NCBI GenBank assembly: GCA_945952065.1
Contig: CAMFGY010000001.1
Location: 1-64,000 of the forward strand
Length of the DNA stretch: 64,000 nt
Direction of reading: 5' to 3'
From: an uncultured Burkholderiales bacterium
GTDB lineage: Bacteria; Pseudomonadota; Gammaproteobacteria; Burkholderiales; Burkholderiaceae_C
Positions 1 to 8,348 of the stretch are shown piece after piece; the stretch's first letter is position 1, and each line of letters starts with the position of its first letter. Under the pieces are notes generated by a model that saw only the letters and a list, made by a program, of their open reading frames with translations, was not told the origin of the DNA and did not search any database. The position numbers and the translations under genes are program-made.

Positions 1-623
1 TCTTGCGCGCACTTGGGCTCGACCCGCCGCCGGGCTCATGGTGCCCGGGTCCGCTCTGGCGAGCCGACTGCCCTCGGTGCTCACTGCGCGGGTCAGCGGC
101 GGCAAACTCGCTCCGCGAGCAATGCTCGCTGCGCTCAAACAAGTGCCGCCAAGTCAGAAGTTGATGCGCGCTGCGCGCGCCTGACCCGCTCCGCTGCGCT
201 CTCGGCCGGTCACAAATCGCCCGTCGGCGGGCCGAGCCCAAGCGAGTCGGGCGTTTGGCGCGGTGGTGGAAGCCGTTCCTTCGCGATGCAAGCGCACGGT
301 AGCCCGGGGCGTTGCTGGGCGATTTGTGAGGGGCTGAGCAGCGCAGCGACTTGGGGCGCGCGCGCAGCGCGCTTCAACTTCTGACTTGGCACCGCATGTT
401 TGAACGGAACGAGCGCAGCGAGTGCAGTGAGTTCGGTGCCGGCCCCAAGTCGCGAGCAGCGCAAGGCAGTCGGCCCGCCAGGGCCGACCCCCGAGCCATG
501 AGCCCGGCGACGCCCCGGGCTGCCGTGCCCCCCGCAACAGCCCCAACAGCATCAACGAGAGACCGCTCCGGGCACTTTCCCGACAGCATCGGCCAACACC
601 GACTCTTTCGCATCGACCTCTAC
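1..623. other. Non-coding stretch with large inverted repeat
   Basis: I see no convincing gene here. The open frames on both strands are low-complexity, rich in Arg, Ala and Gly, and resemble no protein family. The main structure is a long imperfect inverted repeat (listed separately). Positions 443-623 hold nothing I can name. The next gene, on the minus strand, ends at 624. Confidence 0.6.
99..440. repeat. Long imperfect inverted repeat
   Basis: The left arm, about 99-222, matches the reverse complement of the right arm, about 317-440. Two cores are nearly exact: a 32-base core at 148-179 against 359-390 with one mismatch (contains CCAAGTCAGAAGTTG), and a 13-base core at 210-222 against 317-329 (TCACAAATCGCCC). 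Sequence between the cores is weakly paired and GC-rich. The central spacer is about 95 bases. Transcribed, it would fold into a very long cruciform or hairpin. No transposase frame lies inside, so I cannot say whether this is a MITE-like element, an untranslated structured RNA or a dispersed genomic repeat. Confidence 0.7.
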
Positions 624-1481
624 TCAAGGCTGCACTGGCAAAGCCTTCAGATAGGCATGCAGCTTGTGGGCGATGGCCTCGCGCTCGGCCTGCGGAAGGC
701 CTTCGGGGAGCGGCGGCATGTTGGTGCCGGGCTTGAAGGCTTGCGGGGTCAAGAGCCAGACGGACCATGTGCGCTGGTCCAGCAGCTTGGCGCGAACGGC
801 CAAGTTCAGCGGCATCTTGTCACCGCCAAAGCCATTGATCTGATGGCAACTGAGGCAGTACTTTTGCGCCAGCTTGGCGTGCTCGCCCCAGCGCTCGGCG
901 GCGCCCTCGCCCAGGCCCGCAGGCAGCAAGGCCGCGGGGCTGTACTCGCGCAGACTGATCTGTGTCACTTGGTAGGGCCAAAACGAAGCGCCCTCGGCCC
1001 GCAACTCGGGCGCAGCGATGTTGTCCCAGACCAAGTAGTAAGGGCCCAGCGCCACGTTCTTTTCGTTTTGACCCTTGTTGTCCACGGTGAAAGGCTGAGA
1101 CGCCACGCCTGAAACGGCAAACACCAAGGCTGCCTTGTAGCGGGCAAAACGCTCGACCGGGATGCGCGAGACATAGCCGTCCAGCGCCTTGAATTCCAGT
1201 TCTTGCTGCTGCGGGCGGCTGCGCCAACTGGGGCCGAGCAACAAGTCCAGCACTTGATCGGCGGCATAGCCTCGATAGCGGCGCTGCACCGGCGTCTCGC
1301 CCTTGACGCTCAGATGCGGCTCCTCGACGGTGAAGTCTTGGGGCTTGCTGGGCATGCGGGCCTGCAGTTCGGCAGGCGCTGGCAAGGTCTCGGCCTGAGC
1401 TGCCGGGCCCAAGCTCCAAAGCAACAAGACCAGGCGCCAAGCTCGCCCCATGCGCCCGAGAGTGATTCGCTGTGCCTTCAT
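624..1481 (-). CDS. Exported c-type cytochrome with C-terminal haem domain
   Basis: The product has 285 residues. The start at 1481 is chosen because GGGAGAGG lies just upstream and the protein then begins with a signal peptide (hydrophobic stretch LVLLLWSLGPAAQA). The single haem-binding motif C-L-S-C-H is at about residues 209-213 in the C-terminal third, and a Met-rich segment near 245-255 (NMPPLPEG) could supply the axial Met. The first 200 residues form a separate domain I do not recognise. By family rules it is a periplasmic electron carrier or the cytochrome subunit of an oxidoreductase. No partner enzyme is adjacent; the neighbour on the same strand is a penicillin-acylase-type gene that ends 69 bases upstream of this start. 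Confidence 0.8.
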   Translation of the reverse strand: MKAQRITLGRMGRAWRLVLLLWSLGPAAQAETLPAPAELQARMPSKPQDFTVEEPHLSVKGETPVQRRYRGYAADQVLDLLLGPSWRSRPQQQELEFKALDGYVSRIPVERFARYKAALVFAVSGVASQPFTVDNKGQNEKNVALGPYYLVWDNIAAPELRAEGASFWPYQVTQISLREYSPAALLPAGLGEGAAERWGEHAKLAQKYCLSCHQINGFGGDKMPLNLAVRAKLLDQRTWSVWLLTPQAFKPGTNMPPLPEGLPQAEREAIAHKLHAYLKALPVQP

Positions 1482-1550
1482 CTGCCTCTCCCCATGAGCA
1501 CCCTGCTCAAGCCTCGGATTGCAACACAGGGCCGCAGCTCGGCTCAAGAT

Positions 1551-3980
1551 TCATTTCGCCGCCCCCGGCTGAAGCCTCAGCACGCTGCGTGTGTGTTTCT
1601 GAACATCGTCTTCGGCCAGGTATTGCTGGCGGTATTGGCCGGCCGCATGCATCAAGGCCTGGTCTGCATAGTGCGGGTCACCGAAGACACCGCTTTGCCC
1701 CACCGGGTTGATGCCTAGGCCTTTCTCAGGCGCGGCCAGGTCGATGATGCGGCGGGTGGAAGGGCCATACACCACCGCCCAGGGCGCCGGGCCTATGCGT
1801 GCAGCCATATTGTTAGGTGTCTCGTGGCTGCCCGGCGCGGCGAAGGGGCCAACATTGAAAACCTTGTCGAGCGGCTTTTGCAGGCCCAAGGGATGACCGT
1901 GGGTGACGGTGTGTGCAAAGCCCCAGCGCCATTGTTGGGCATCCTTGCCCAGGCTGCTGCGCAGATGCTGCAAGGCCTGGGTCCAGGCTTCGGCCACCAG
2001 CTGGGCCCGGGTCTCGCGCTCGGGCGTGCCCCGCTTGTCCCACCAGGGCGAATCGGCATCCGCCATCAGGCGCGGCACCGCATGGTCGAGCGCGCGGGTG
2101 CGGCGCAAATTGTCAAAGGCCTGCTCACCCAGCTCGTCTTCCATGGCCAGCTTCAGCAGTTCATACAAAAACTGCTGAAACAGCACCGGTGCGCGGGCGT
2201 CACTGCGGTAGGCCCCGTTCCAGGCTTTCAACTCGTCCAGCAAGACGCGCTCTTCCTTGGCCTGGACTGCCGCGTCCAGCAGGGGCAGCAAGGGCTTGAG
2301 CACGCGCTGGCTGTAACCGTTTTGCACATCGAGCTGCAGGGCGCGTGTGTTGGCCGACGTCCATCGAATGGATGGGTCGCGCAGCAAAGAGTCCAGGCGC
2401 TCGGCGCGGTCCCAGAGGTTGTAGTAGCCCGGCACCGGCTCGGCTGCAGCCGGCTGATGGTTGGCCGACAAGAGATAGCCGCGCGCCGGGTTCTCTTCTT
2501 GCGGGTTTTTGGCAAAAGGCAGCCAGCCGAGCTTTTCGGCCTCGCCGCTGGCGCCGTCCAGCATCAAGTTTGGGTTCACACCGGGCGGCCGTATCGGCAG
2601 CTTGGCGGCCGCCCACCAGCCGATATCACCGCTGGCATTGGCCCACACCACATTCAAGCCCGGCGCATGGATTTGGCTCACCGCTTCACGCGCTGCGCTC
2701 AAGCTGCCGGCGCGGTTGAGGGCATAAAAAGCCTCCAGCACCGGGTTCTCGGTTTCCAGAAAGCCCCACCACAGCGCCACCGGCGTCTTGCCCACCGCGC
2801 CGGCCAAGGCGTCATTGATGATGGGCCCGTGCGGCGAGCGCCGCAGCGTCAGCTTGACTGGCTCGGCCCCCTTGACCTCAATGCTCTCCTCGCGGCTTTG
2901 CAAGGCCACCCAGCGCCCGCCCTCGGCGGTTTTCTGCCAGACCTCATTGGCGTTGGCGGGGTTGGGCTTTTCAGTCACCAGATCGACATCGTCGTTCTGG
3001 AACATGGTCAGGCTCCAGGCGAATTGTTGGTTATGGCCCAGCAAGGCCAAAGGGTTGAGCGCCTGTTGGTGACCATAGAGCTCGAAGCCCGGCGCTTTCA
3101 AATGGGCCTCGTACCAAACTGCAGGTGTGGCGAACTGGATGTGCGGGTCGCCGGCCAGCAGCGGCTTGCCGCTGACAGTGCGCGTGCCTGACACGGCCCA
3201 GGCATTGCTGCCCTCGAACAAGGGCTGGCCCGCCAGTGCCAAAGCACTGTCGCTCAGCTGGGCCAGACGCCCCAGGTCTTGCCAGTCGCCGGGGCGCAGT
3301 TGCTGGCGCAAGACGCCATCGGGCCGCCAAGCCTCGTCAAAAATCTTCAGATAGGCAGAGCCCAACTGGTCACGAATCTGCGTCAGCACCGGCTCGGTGC
3401 GAAATCCCGCCGCAAAGCTGTAGGCGAGATAACCGCCAATGCTGACGGTGTCCGCCGGCGTGAAGGGCCGCTTGGGGATGCCCAAGACTTCAAACTCCAG
3501 CGGCGTGGGGCGCGTGGCTTGGTATTGGTTGACTCCGTCCAGATAGGCCAACAGGGCGCGTTTGGCCGGCGTATCGGCGGCGGCGAATTCGCGCGCCACA
3601 TAGGCATCCGCATGGGCACGGATGCCCAGGGTGCGAAACAAGCGGTCGGTCTCCAGCAGCTTGGGCCCGAGGATGGCAGCCAGCTCACCCCGTGAGAGAC
3701 GGCGCAGCATCTCCATCTGGAACAGCCGGTCTTGGGCATGCACAAAGCCCAGGGCGCGGTAAAGGTCGGCCTCGTTCTGGGCTTCGATATGCGGCACACC
3801 CCATTCGTCATAACGCACCGACACAGCGGCTTGCAAGCCTTGCAGCGGCAAGTCACCCGACCGAATTGGGCGCAGCGATCGCAAATGCCAAGCCAAGCCG
3901 GCCGCCAGTACACCGGCGCTGATCAACAGCACCACGCCGCTGCGCAGGGCCCATTTCTTGAGGCTTGAAGGTTTCTTCAT
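1551..3980 (-). CDS. Penicillin acylase family Ntn hydrolase
   Basis: The product has 809 residues, normal for the precursor of a penicillin/acyl-homoserine-lactone acylase. The start at 3980 gives a membrane-spanning or signal segment (VVLLISAGVLAAGLAWHL), then the family N-terminus (RYDEWGVPHIEAQNEADLYR, then GFVHAQDRLFQMEMLRR). The self-cleavage site is visible as G257-S258 in EGSNAWAV; Ser258 would become the N-terminal nucleophile of the beta chain. Later family segments include HGHPLGLQKPL and the Asn-rich NNMAARIG region. It acts in the periplasm on amide bonds; the substrate (beta-lactam side chain, N-acyl homoserine lactone or other acyl-amide) cannot be read from sequence. The start overlaps the stop of the upstream transporter gene by ATGA, so the two are translationally coupled. 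Confidence 0.9.
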   Translation of the reverse strand: MKKPSSLKKWALRSGVVLLISAGVLAAGLAWHLRSLRPIRSGDLPLQGLQAAVSVRYDEWGVPHIEAQNEADLYRALGFVHAQDRLFQMEMLRRLSRGELAAILGPKLLETDRLFRTLGIRAHADAYVAREFAAADTPAKRALLAYLDGVNQYQATRPTPLEFEVLGIPKRPFTPADTVSIGGYLAYSFAAGFRTEPVLTQIRDQLGSAYLKIFDEAWRPDGVLRQQLRPGDWQDLGRLAQLSDSALALAGQPLFEGSNAWAVSGTRTVSGKPLLAGDPHIQFATPAVWYEAHLKAPGFELYGHQQALNPLALLGHNQQFAWSLTMFQNDDVDLVTEKPNPANANEVWQKTAEGGRWVALQSREESIEVKGAEPVKLTLRRSPHGPIINDALAGAVGKTPVALWWGFLETENPVLEAFYALNRAGSLSAAREAVSQIHAPGLNVVWANASGDIGWWAAAKLPIRPPGVNPNLMLDGASGEAEKLGWLPFAKNPQEENPARGYLLSANHQPAAAEPVPGYYNLWDRAERLDSLLRDPSIRWTSANTRALQLDVQNGYSQRVLKPLLPLLDAAVQAKEERVLLDELKAWNGAYRSDARAPVLFQQFLYELLKLAMEDELGEQAFDNLRRTRALDHAVPRLMADADSPWWDKRGTPERETRAQLVAEAWTQALQHLRSSLGKDAQQWRWGFAHTVTHGHPLGLQKPLDKVFNVGPFAAPGSHETPNNMAARIGPAPWAVVYGPSTRRIIDLAAPEKGLGINPVGQSGVFGDPHYADQALMHAAGQYRQQYLAEDDVQKHTRSVLRLQPGAAK

Positions 3981-5704
3981 GTCGATGTCTCCGGGCTCGC
4001 CGACAATGCCGCCCAATTGCGCCGCGCCAGCAGGAGCAAGACCAGGCCCGCCGCCAAGGGCACGGCATAGATCAGGGCTTCGGCCACGCTCCGCAGCTCT
4101 GTTTCGGCACCCAGGTATTTGCGCAGATACAGCGCCAGCAACAAGGGGGCCAGCCCCAGGCAAGCACGGCGCAGCGCCACGCCGGCCTGCGAGCCCAAGA
4201 CCTCACGCCCGGCCAGCAAGAACAAGGCAGCCACCACAAACACCAGGGTGAAGAAGGTGTTGAAAATGGCCTCGGCGGCGCCGGTCTGAGCGCGCCAGGC
4301 CCAGAATGGCAACCAGGCGAGGCACAGCAAGCCCAGGCCGAAGGCGCTGCGGCTGGCGCGCATCGCAGCATGAGCGTCGCCGAGTTGCTCGGCTTCACTG
4401 GCGGCTTTTTTCATCCAGGGCAACAAGGCCAGGCCGAGCAGACCGAAGCCCGCGTCCACCGCCAAGGTCACCGGGTAGCCCCAGGCTTCGATGGCCAGGC
4501 CCTGCCAGGTGGCGGTGTAGGCAATCGCCACATTCATCAGCGCCATATAGGCCGTGAACTGGGTGGCAGCCACACGCGGGTTGGTCACGTCCATGAACAA
4601 GGCCGAGCGCACCCCATACATCAAGCCCATAAAGATATTGAAGCTGATGGTAGCCAGCCAAAGGGCGCTCACCAAAGCCTGTGGCACCGCAGGCGCCGCG
4701 CTGCCGGGCTGACGCGGCATCACATAGCCATGGCGCAACAACTCGGCCATCAGGTACAGCACCGGCACGCTCATCAAGACGATGAAGACGGTCAGCACGC
4801 GGCGGCGGCCAAAGCGGTCCGACAAGATGCCGCCGACCACCATGGCCACGGCGCTGGCCACGGTGGACAGCAGTTGCAGCCACGCGACTTGCTCATCGTC
4901 CAAGCCCAGTTCCACCGAAAGATTCGACTGCAGCGCCAGGCTCAAAGACATGGCCCCGGCGGGCAGCAAGGCAAAGAAGACCCCGACAAACGCGCCACGC
5001 GTGCCCAAAAAGGAGCGAAACGCGGCCACTGCAAAGTCGCGCATCTCAGCGCCCGCTCGGCACAGGGCTGAACCGCTTTGCTCAGTGGCCTGGCTGGCGG
5101 CCTGCACCCAAGCTTCTTTCATGGGCAACACCACCAAGCCGGTCACAGCCAAGATGCACAGCGCCACAAAGATAAAACTGCTTTGGAAGCCCATATAGGG
5201 CATCAAGAACAAAACCCCGCTGCCGCCCACCGCCTGGCCGATGGCCGCGCCCGAGAACATCAAGCCATTGGCCAAGCCACGTTCGTTTTCGTGCAAGACA
5301 TTGCAGGCCAGGGAATCAATCGCCACGTCTTGCACCGCCGCAAAGCTGTTGTGCACCAAAAGGATCAGGGTGAACAAAGGCAGTTGTGCCGGCAGCTTGA
5401 GGAAGACCAGCACGGCCAAGGTGGCCGCCATCATCAGCTGGGTGCCCAAGATCCACGCCCGGCGGTGGCCCAGACGCTGCGAGCGAAACACGTCCACCAG
5501 CGGGCCAAACGCCCATTTGAAGGCCCAGGGGATGTAGAAGGCCGCCACAAAGGCGCCGATCTCGGCCGGGCCCACGCCCATGCGGCGCAACTGAGTGGCC
5601 ACGGCCGTGGCGGCGAAACCGAGCGGTATGCCCTCGGTCATGTACAAAAAGAAAAAGGCCGACAAGCGGCCATTCTTTGTGCTCAGCAAATCGGGAAGTC
5701 TCAT
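3977..5704 (-). CDS. MFS transporter, PAT/AmpG-like
   Basis: This 575-residue protein has about twelve to fourteen hydrophobic segments. The N-terminus reads FFFLYMTEGIPLGFAATAVA, followed by PWAFKWAFGPLVD, the typical loop of the peptide-acetyl-CoA/AmpG branch of the major facilitator superfamily. A second family signature, IDSLACNVL and ERGLANGLMFSGAAIG, lies about one quarter in. AmpG proteins import anhydro-muropeptides; others in this branch carry different solutes, so the substrate is open. The gene overlaps the downstream acylase gene by four bases (ATGA). The pairing suggests uptake of, or protection from, an acylated compound processed by the acylase. A promoter probably lies in the 173-base divergent gap with the TMEM175 gene. 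Confidence 0.85.
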   Translation of the reverse strand: MRLPDLLSTKNGRLSAFFFLYMTEGIPLGFAATAVATQLRRMGVGPAEIGAFVAAFYIPWAFKWAFGPLVDVFRSQRLGHRRAWILGTQLMMAATLAVLVFLKLPAQLPLFTLILLVHNSFAAVQDVAIDSLACNVLHENERGLANGLMFSGAAIGQAVGGSGVLFLMPYMGFQSSFIFVALCILAVTGLVVLPMKEAWVQAASQATEQSGSALCRAGAEMRDFAVAAFRSFLGTRGAFVGVFFALLPAGAMSLSLALQSNLSVELGLDDEQVAWLQLLSTVASAVAMVVGGILSDRFGRRRVLTVFIVLMSVPVLYLMAELLRHGYVMPRQPGSAAPAVPQALVSALWLATISFNIFMGLMYGVRSALFMDVTNPRVAATQFTAYMALMNVAIAYTATWQGLAIEAWGYPVTLAVDAGFGLLGLALLPWMKKAASEAEQLGDAHAAMRASRSAFGLGLLCLAWLPFWAWRAQTGAAEAIFNTFFTLVFVVAALFLLAGREVLGSQAGVALRRACLGLAPLLLALYLRKYLGAETELRSVAEALIYAVPLAAGLVLLLLARRNWAALSASPETST

Positions 5705-5877
5705 CGCGTGCCTGTTGCTTGCGCCGCTGTCGCGGCATCGGTGTTCTCAACTGCGGGAATTATCAGGGCCACGCCAGGGTCTGGGACTAGGCGGTTTACC
5801 CGGTTCAAGCCGCCAAGCCCGCAGTGGCACACTGGCCTGCGCTTGCCGCCGCCAACTCAGACCCAGGAGCTGCCACC

Positions 5878-6459
5878 ATGGGCAAAACCCGACTCGAAGC
5901 CTTCAGCGATGGCGTATTGGCCATCATCATCACCATCATGGTGTTGGAATTGAAAGTGCCCCATGAGCCCAGCGCCGCCGCGCTGCTGGCGCTGCTGCCG
6001 GTCTTCCTCAGCTATGTGCTGAGCTTTTTGTATGTAGGCATCTACTGGAACAACCACCACCACATGCTGCACACCTGCAAGCGGGTCACGGGGGCCATTT
6101 TGTGGGCCAATCTGAACTTGCTGTTTTGGCTGTCGCTGCTGCCTTTTGCCACCGGTTGGATGGGCGAGAACCACTTTGCGGCCATGCCCTCGGCCCTGTA
6201 CGGCCTCGTGCTGCTGGCCACGGCCTTTGCGTATTGGCTGTTGCAGCAGGCCATCATCGCCTCCCAGGGTTCAGACTCGCTGCTGCGTCGCGCCGTAGGC
6301 GGCGATTGGAAAGGCAAAGCCTCTTTGGGCTCTTATTTGCTGGCGGTCTTGCTGACTTTTGTGGACCCGCGTCTGTCGCAGCTGATTTACGTCGGGGTGG
6401 CGCTGTTGTGGATCTTGCCGGACCAGCGCATTGAACGTTTTTTCCATGCAGACAACTGA
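5878..6459 (+). CDS. TMEM175/DUF1211 family integral membrane protein
   Basis: The product has 193 residues. The start at 5878 has CCAGGAG eight bases upstream. The first helix carries the family signature R-L-E-A-F-S-D-G, the FSD pore motif of bacterial TMEM175 potassium-selective channels. Further hydrophobic segments (LLALLPVFLSYVLSFLYVGI, LNLLFWLSLLPFATGW, LYGLVLLATAFAYWLLQQ, and a C-terminal one) give six helices. Members form tetrameric inner-membrane cation channels; selectivity for this one is inferred only from family. The gene is divergent from the PAT transporter and followed by a LexA-like box that belongs to the next gene. Confidence 0.85.
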   Translation: MGKTRLEAFSDGVLAIIITIMVLELKVPHEPSAAALLALLPVFLSYVLSFLYVGIYWNNHHHMLHTCKRVTGAILWANLNLLFWLSLLPFATGWMGENHFAAMPSALYGLVLLATAFAYWLLQQAIIASQGSDSLLRRAVGGDWKGKASLGSYLLAVLLTFVDPRLSQLIYVGVALLWILPDQRIERFFHADN

Positions 6460-6491
6460 GCCATGCCCTTTGGCATGAGCCGTTTGGGGGC

Positions 6492-6520
6492 TTGCGTCAA
6501 AAACTGTACAAATATACAGT
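6492..6520 (+). promoter_or_regulatory. LexA-like (SOS) box over a putative promoter
   Basis: CTGT-N8-ACAG stands at 6504-6519, inside the longer palindrome ACTGTA..TACAGT at 6503-6520. This is the classical LexA half-site arrangement. A plausible -35 (TTGCGT, 6492-6497) and -10 (TATACA, 6513-6518) overlap it, so a bound repressor would block transcription of the VOC gene starting at 6575. The function is inferred from motif match only. Confidence 0.55.
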
Positions 6521-6574
6521 TACTCGCTCGCAAGTCTTTCAAACTTCACAGGATTCGCCTCCTGCCACCCCAAC

Positions 6575-6988
6575 ATGCTGGACCACATGACTTTTCGCGT
6601 GAGCGACATCGCGCGCGCCAAGAATTTCTACAGTGCCGCACTGGCACCGCTGGGCTACAGCCTGGCTTTTGAGGGCAACTTCGGCAGCAATATCGTGGGC
6701 TTTGCCTACCCGGATGCCAGCGAGCCCGATGGCAAACGGGCCGATGTTTGGTTCATCGATGGCCCCTCGCCCTTTGGCGGCGCCCCTGCAACCACCGCCT
6801 GCCACCTGGCCTGGCGCGCCCAAAGTCGCGCCCAGGTCGATGCCTTTTATCAAGCCGCCCTGGCGGCCGGTGGCCGCGACAACGGCGCCCCGGGCCTGCG
6901 CCCGCACTACCACGCCAACTATTACGGCGCCTTCGTCATCGACCCCGAGGGCAACAATATCGAGGCGGTGTGCCATTTGCCGGCTTGA
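6575..6988 (+). CDS. VOC (glyoxalase/bleomycin-resistance fold) protein
   Basis: This 137-residue protein is one vicinal-oxygen-chelate domain. It starts LDHMTFRVSDIARAKNFYSA (beta-strand carrying the first metal His, then the helix) and ends YYGAFVIDPEGNNIEAVCH, with the last metal Glu in NNIEAVCH. The middle segment ACHLAWRAQSRAQVDAFYQA begins the second half-domain and holds another His. Family members are metal-dependent lyases, dioxygenases or drug-binding resistance proteins; the substrate is not evident. A LexA-like operator lies 56-71 bases upstream, raising the possibility of induction by DNA damage, as would suit a bleomycin-type resistance protein. Confidence 0.85.
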   Translation: MLDHMTFRVSDIARAKNFYSAALAPLGYSLAFEGNFGSNIVGFAYPDASEPDGKRADVWFIDGPSPFGGAPATTACHLAWRAQSRAQVDAFYQAALAAGGRDNGAPGLRPHYHANYYGAFVIDPEGNNIEAVCHLPA

Positions 6989-7099
6989 GCCTTCAGGCGC
7001 CAATGCGCCGGCTCGAACGCCGTACATGCCGCTTGCAAAACCGGGTTTTGACAAGCCGAGGTGCGGCGAAGCGAGCCGGGCGGGGCCGGGCCGAAGGGC

Positions 7100-7525
7100 C
7101 TACAGCCGCTTGTGCAGGTAGTGCGAAGCATGCCCTTTGGGCATGTCTTCAATGGTGGAGAGCAGCTGGTAGCCGTGCTTCTCGTAAAAAGGCTTGGCCT
7201 GCCAGCTGGTGGTCATGACCAGGGCCAGGCCCATGCCCAGGGCCTTGGCTTTGGTCTCGGCGGCCTGGAGCAATGCCGTGCCCAAACCCGTGCCCCGGCT
7301 TGCCGGTGAGAGCCACAGCAGCTCAATGTGCAAGGTGTTCCAAAAGCAGGTGGCGCGAATGCCGCCCAGCAAGGTGTCGGCCTCGTCGCGCGCGAGTACA
7401 AAGTAGCGCACTTCTGCGCTCTCGGGTTCCAGGTCCGGCACGCACTCATGGTTGAAGCGAACGATGCCTTCGCTGAGTGCCGCACGATCAGCATCGCTGA
7501 CCGACGTCGTCGTTTCAATCTTCAA
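7100..7525 (-). CDS. GNAT family N-acetyltransferase
   Basis: The 141-residue product is a single GNAT domain. Strand 4 and the acetyl-CoA loop are visible as IELLWLSPASRGTGLGTALL (R-G-T-G-L-G, the Q/RxxGxG/A motif), and the C-terminal FYEKHGYQLL is the typical strand and helix closing the fold. It would transfer an acetyl group from acetyl-CoA to an amine; the acceptor is unknown. It stands alone on the minus strand, 35 bases from the upstream receiver-protein gene's stop, so co-transcription is possible. Confidence 0.88.
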   Translation of the reverse strand: MKIETTTSVSDADRAALSEGIVRFNHECVPDLEPESAEVRYFVLARDEADTLLGGIRATCFWNTLHIELLWLSPASRGTGLGTALLQAAETKAKALGMGLALVMTTSWQAKPFYEKHGYQLLSTIEDMPKGHASHYLHKRL

Positions 7526-7560
7526 AGAATCTCTCCAATCGCGCGCCAGCCTGTCGGCGC

Positions 7561-8187
7561 TTACTGCGACGCTGCCGGCCTCAGACTGGCGAGCGTCTCC
7601 ACGCGCTTGAGCAACTCGCGGTCATTCCAGGGCTTTTTGAAGATGCCGTAGAGACCTTGCACCTGGTGCACGCGGGCCTGCATTTCATCATGGCCGGTGA
7701 TGGCGATGATGGGCAGGTCTTCGGTGGCCAGACTGCCTTGCACATCGGCAATCAGCTCGAAGCCATCTTTGTTCGGCATTTCCAGGTCGGTGACCATGAC
7801 GGAGAAATGCGTCTCGGCCAAGCGCTCCAAAGCCTCCAAGCCGTCTTTGGCCAGGGTGACGCGGTAGCCTGCGCCCTCGAACAGCTTGCCCAGTTTGGCG
7901 CGGGCCACAGCCGAGTCGTCCACCAGCAGCACCGCCGGAGCGGGCTTGACGGGCTCGGCCGCAGCCGCAGCTGCAAGCGGGGCTGGGGTCGCCGCGACGA
8001 CGGGCGACGGCGAGGCCACAGGTGCTTGCGGCACCACGGGGCGGATGGGCGTAGCAGGCGCTTGAGCGCCCACATCGCGATCATCACCACGGCGAGTGCT
8101 GATGATGAAGACCACAATGGCCAGCGGCACCGCAATCAACAGTGGCAGCAAATAAGGGCCCAACAAATCCGGCAGGTCGAAAAACAT
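7561..8187 (-). CDS. Membrane-anchored response-regulator receiver protein
   Basis: The product has 208 residues. The start at 8187 follows GGAG; longer frames upstream run through aqpZ and are rejected. The N-terminus is one transmembrane segment (YLLPLLIAVPLAIVVFII) and a short basic turn (STRRGDD), then a Pro/Ala-rich linker of about 55 residues, then a complete CheY-like domain from about 85 (AVLLVDDSAVARAKL). The phospho-acceptor is Asp134 in VTDLEMP, with switch Thr in AITGHDE and the conserved Lys in FKKPW. There is no output domain. A receiver tethered to the membrane is unusual; it may act as a local phosphate sink or docking partner. No cognate kinase is adjacent. Confidence 0.82.
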   Translation of the reverse strand: MFFDLPDLLGPYLLPLLIAVPLAIVVFIISTRRGDDRDVGAQAPATPIRPVVPQAPVASPSPVVAATPAPLAAAAAAEPVKPAPAVLLVDDSAVARAKLGKLFEGAGYRVTLAKDGLEALERLAETHFSVMVTDLEMPNKDGFELIADVQGSLATEDLPIIAITGHDEMQARVHQVQGLYGIFKKPWNDRELLKRVETLASLRPAASQ

Positions 8188-8271
8188 AGTCGCAGATCTC
8201 CAGCCCTGGCGAGCCAAGACGGCCGACAAGGGTTCGATCAATCTATCACTGCACCCGCGCAAGCAAAGCGC

Positions 8272-8296
8272 AAAAAAGCCGGCGCGAGGCCGGCTT
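8272..8296 (-). terminator. Rho-independent terminator of aqpZ
   Basis: On the minus strand AAGCCGGCC-TCGC-GCCGGCTT is followed by a run of T. It begins 53 bases after the aqpZ stop and separates aqpZ from the receiver gene. Confidence 0.85.
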
Positions 8297-8348
8297 CTCC
8301 AGGCGAGGGCCGCGGGCAGACGAGCCGCCCCGCCCAAAGTGTGCGGTC

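Noticed and set aside
1824-3191. Long plus-strand frame opposite the acylase gene
   Set aside because: It is the antisense of a well-supported gene; high G+C makes such open frames common.
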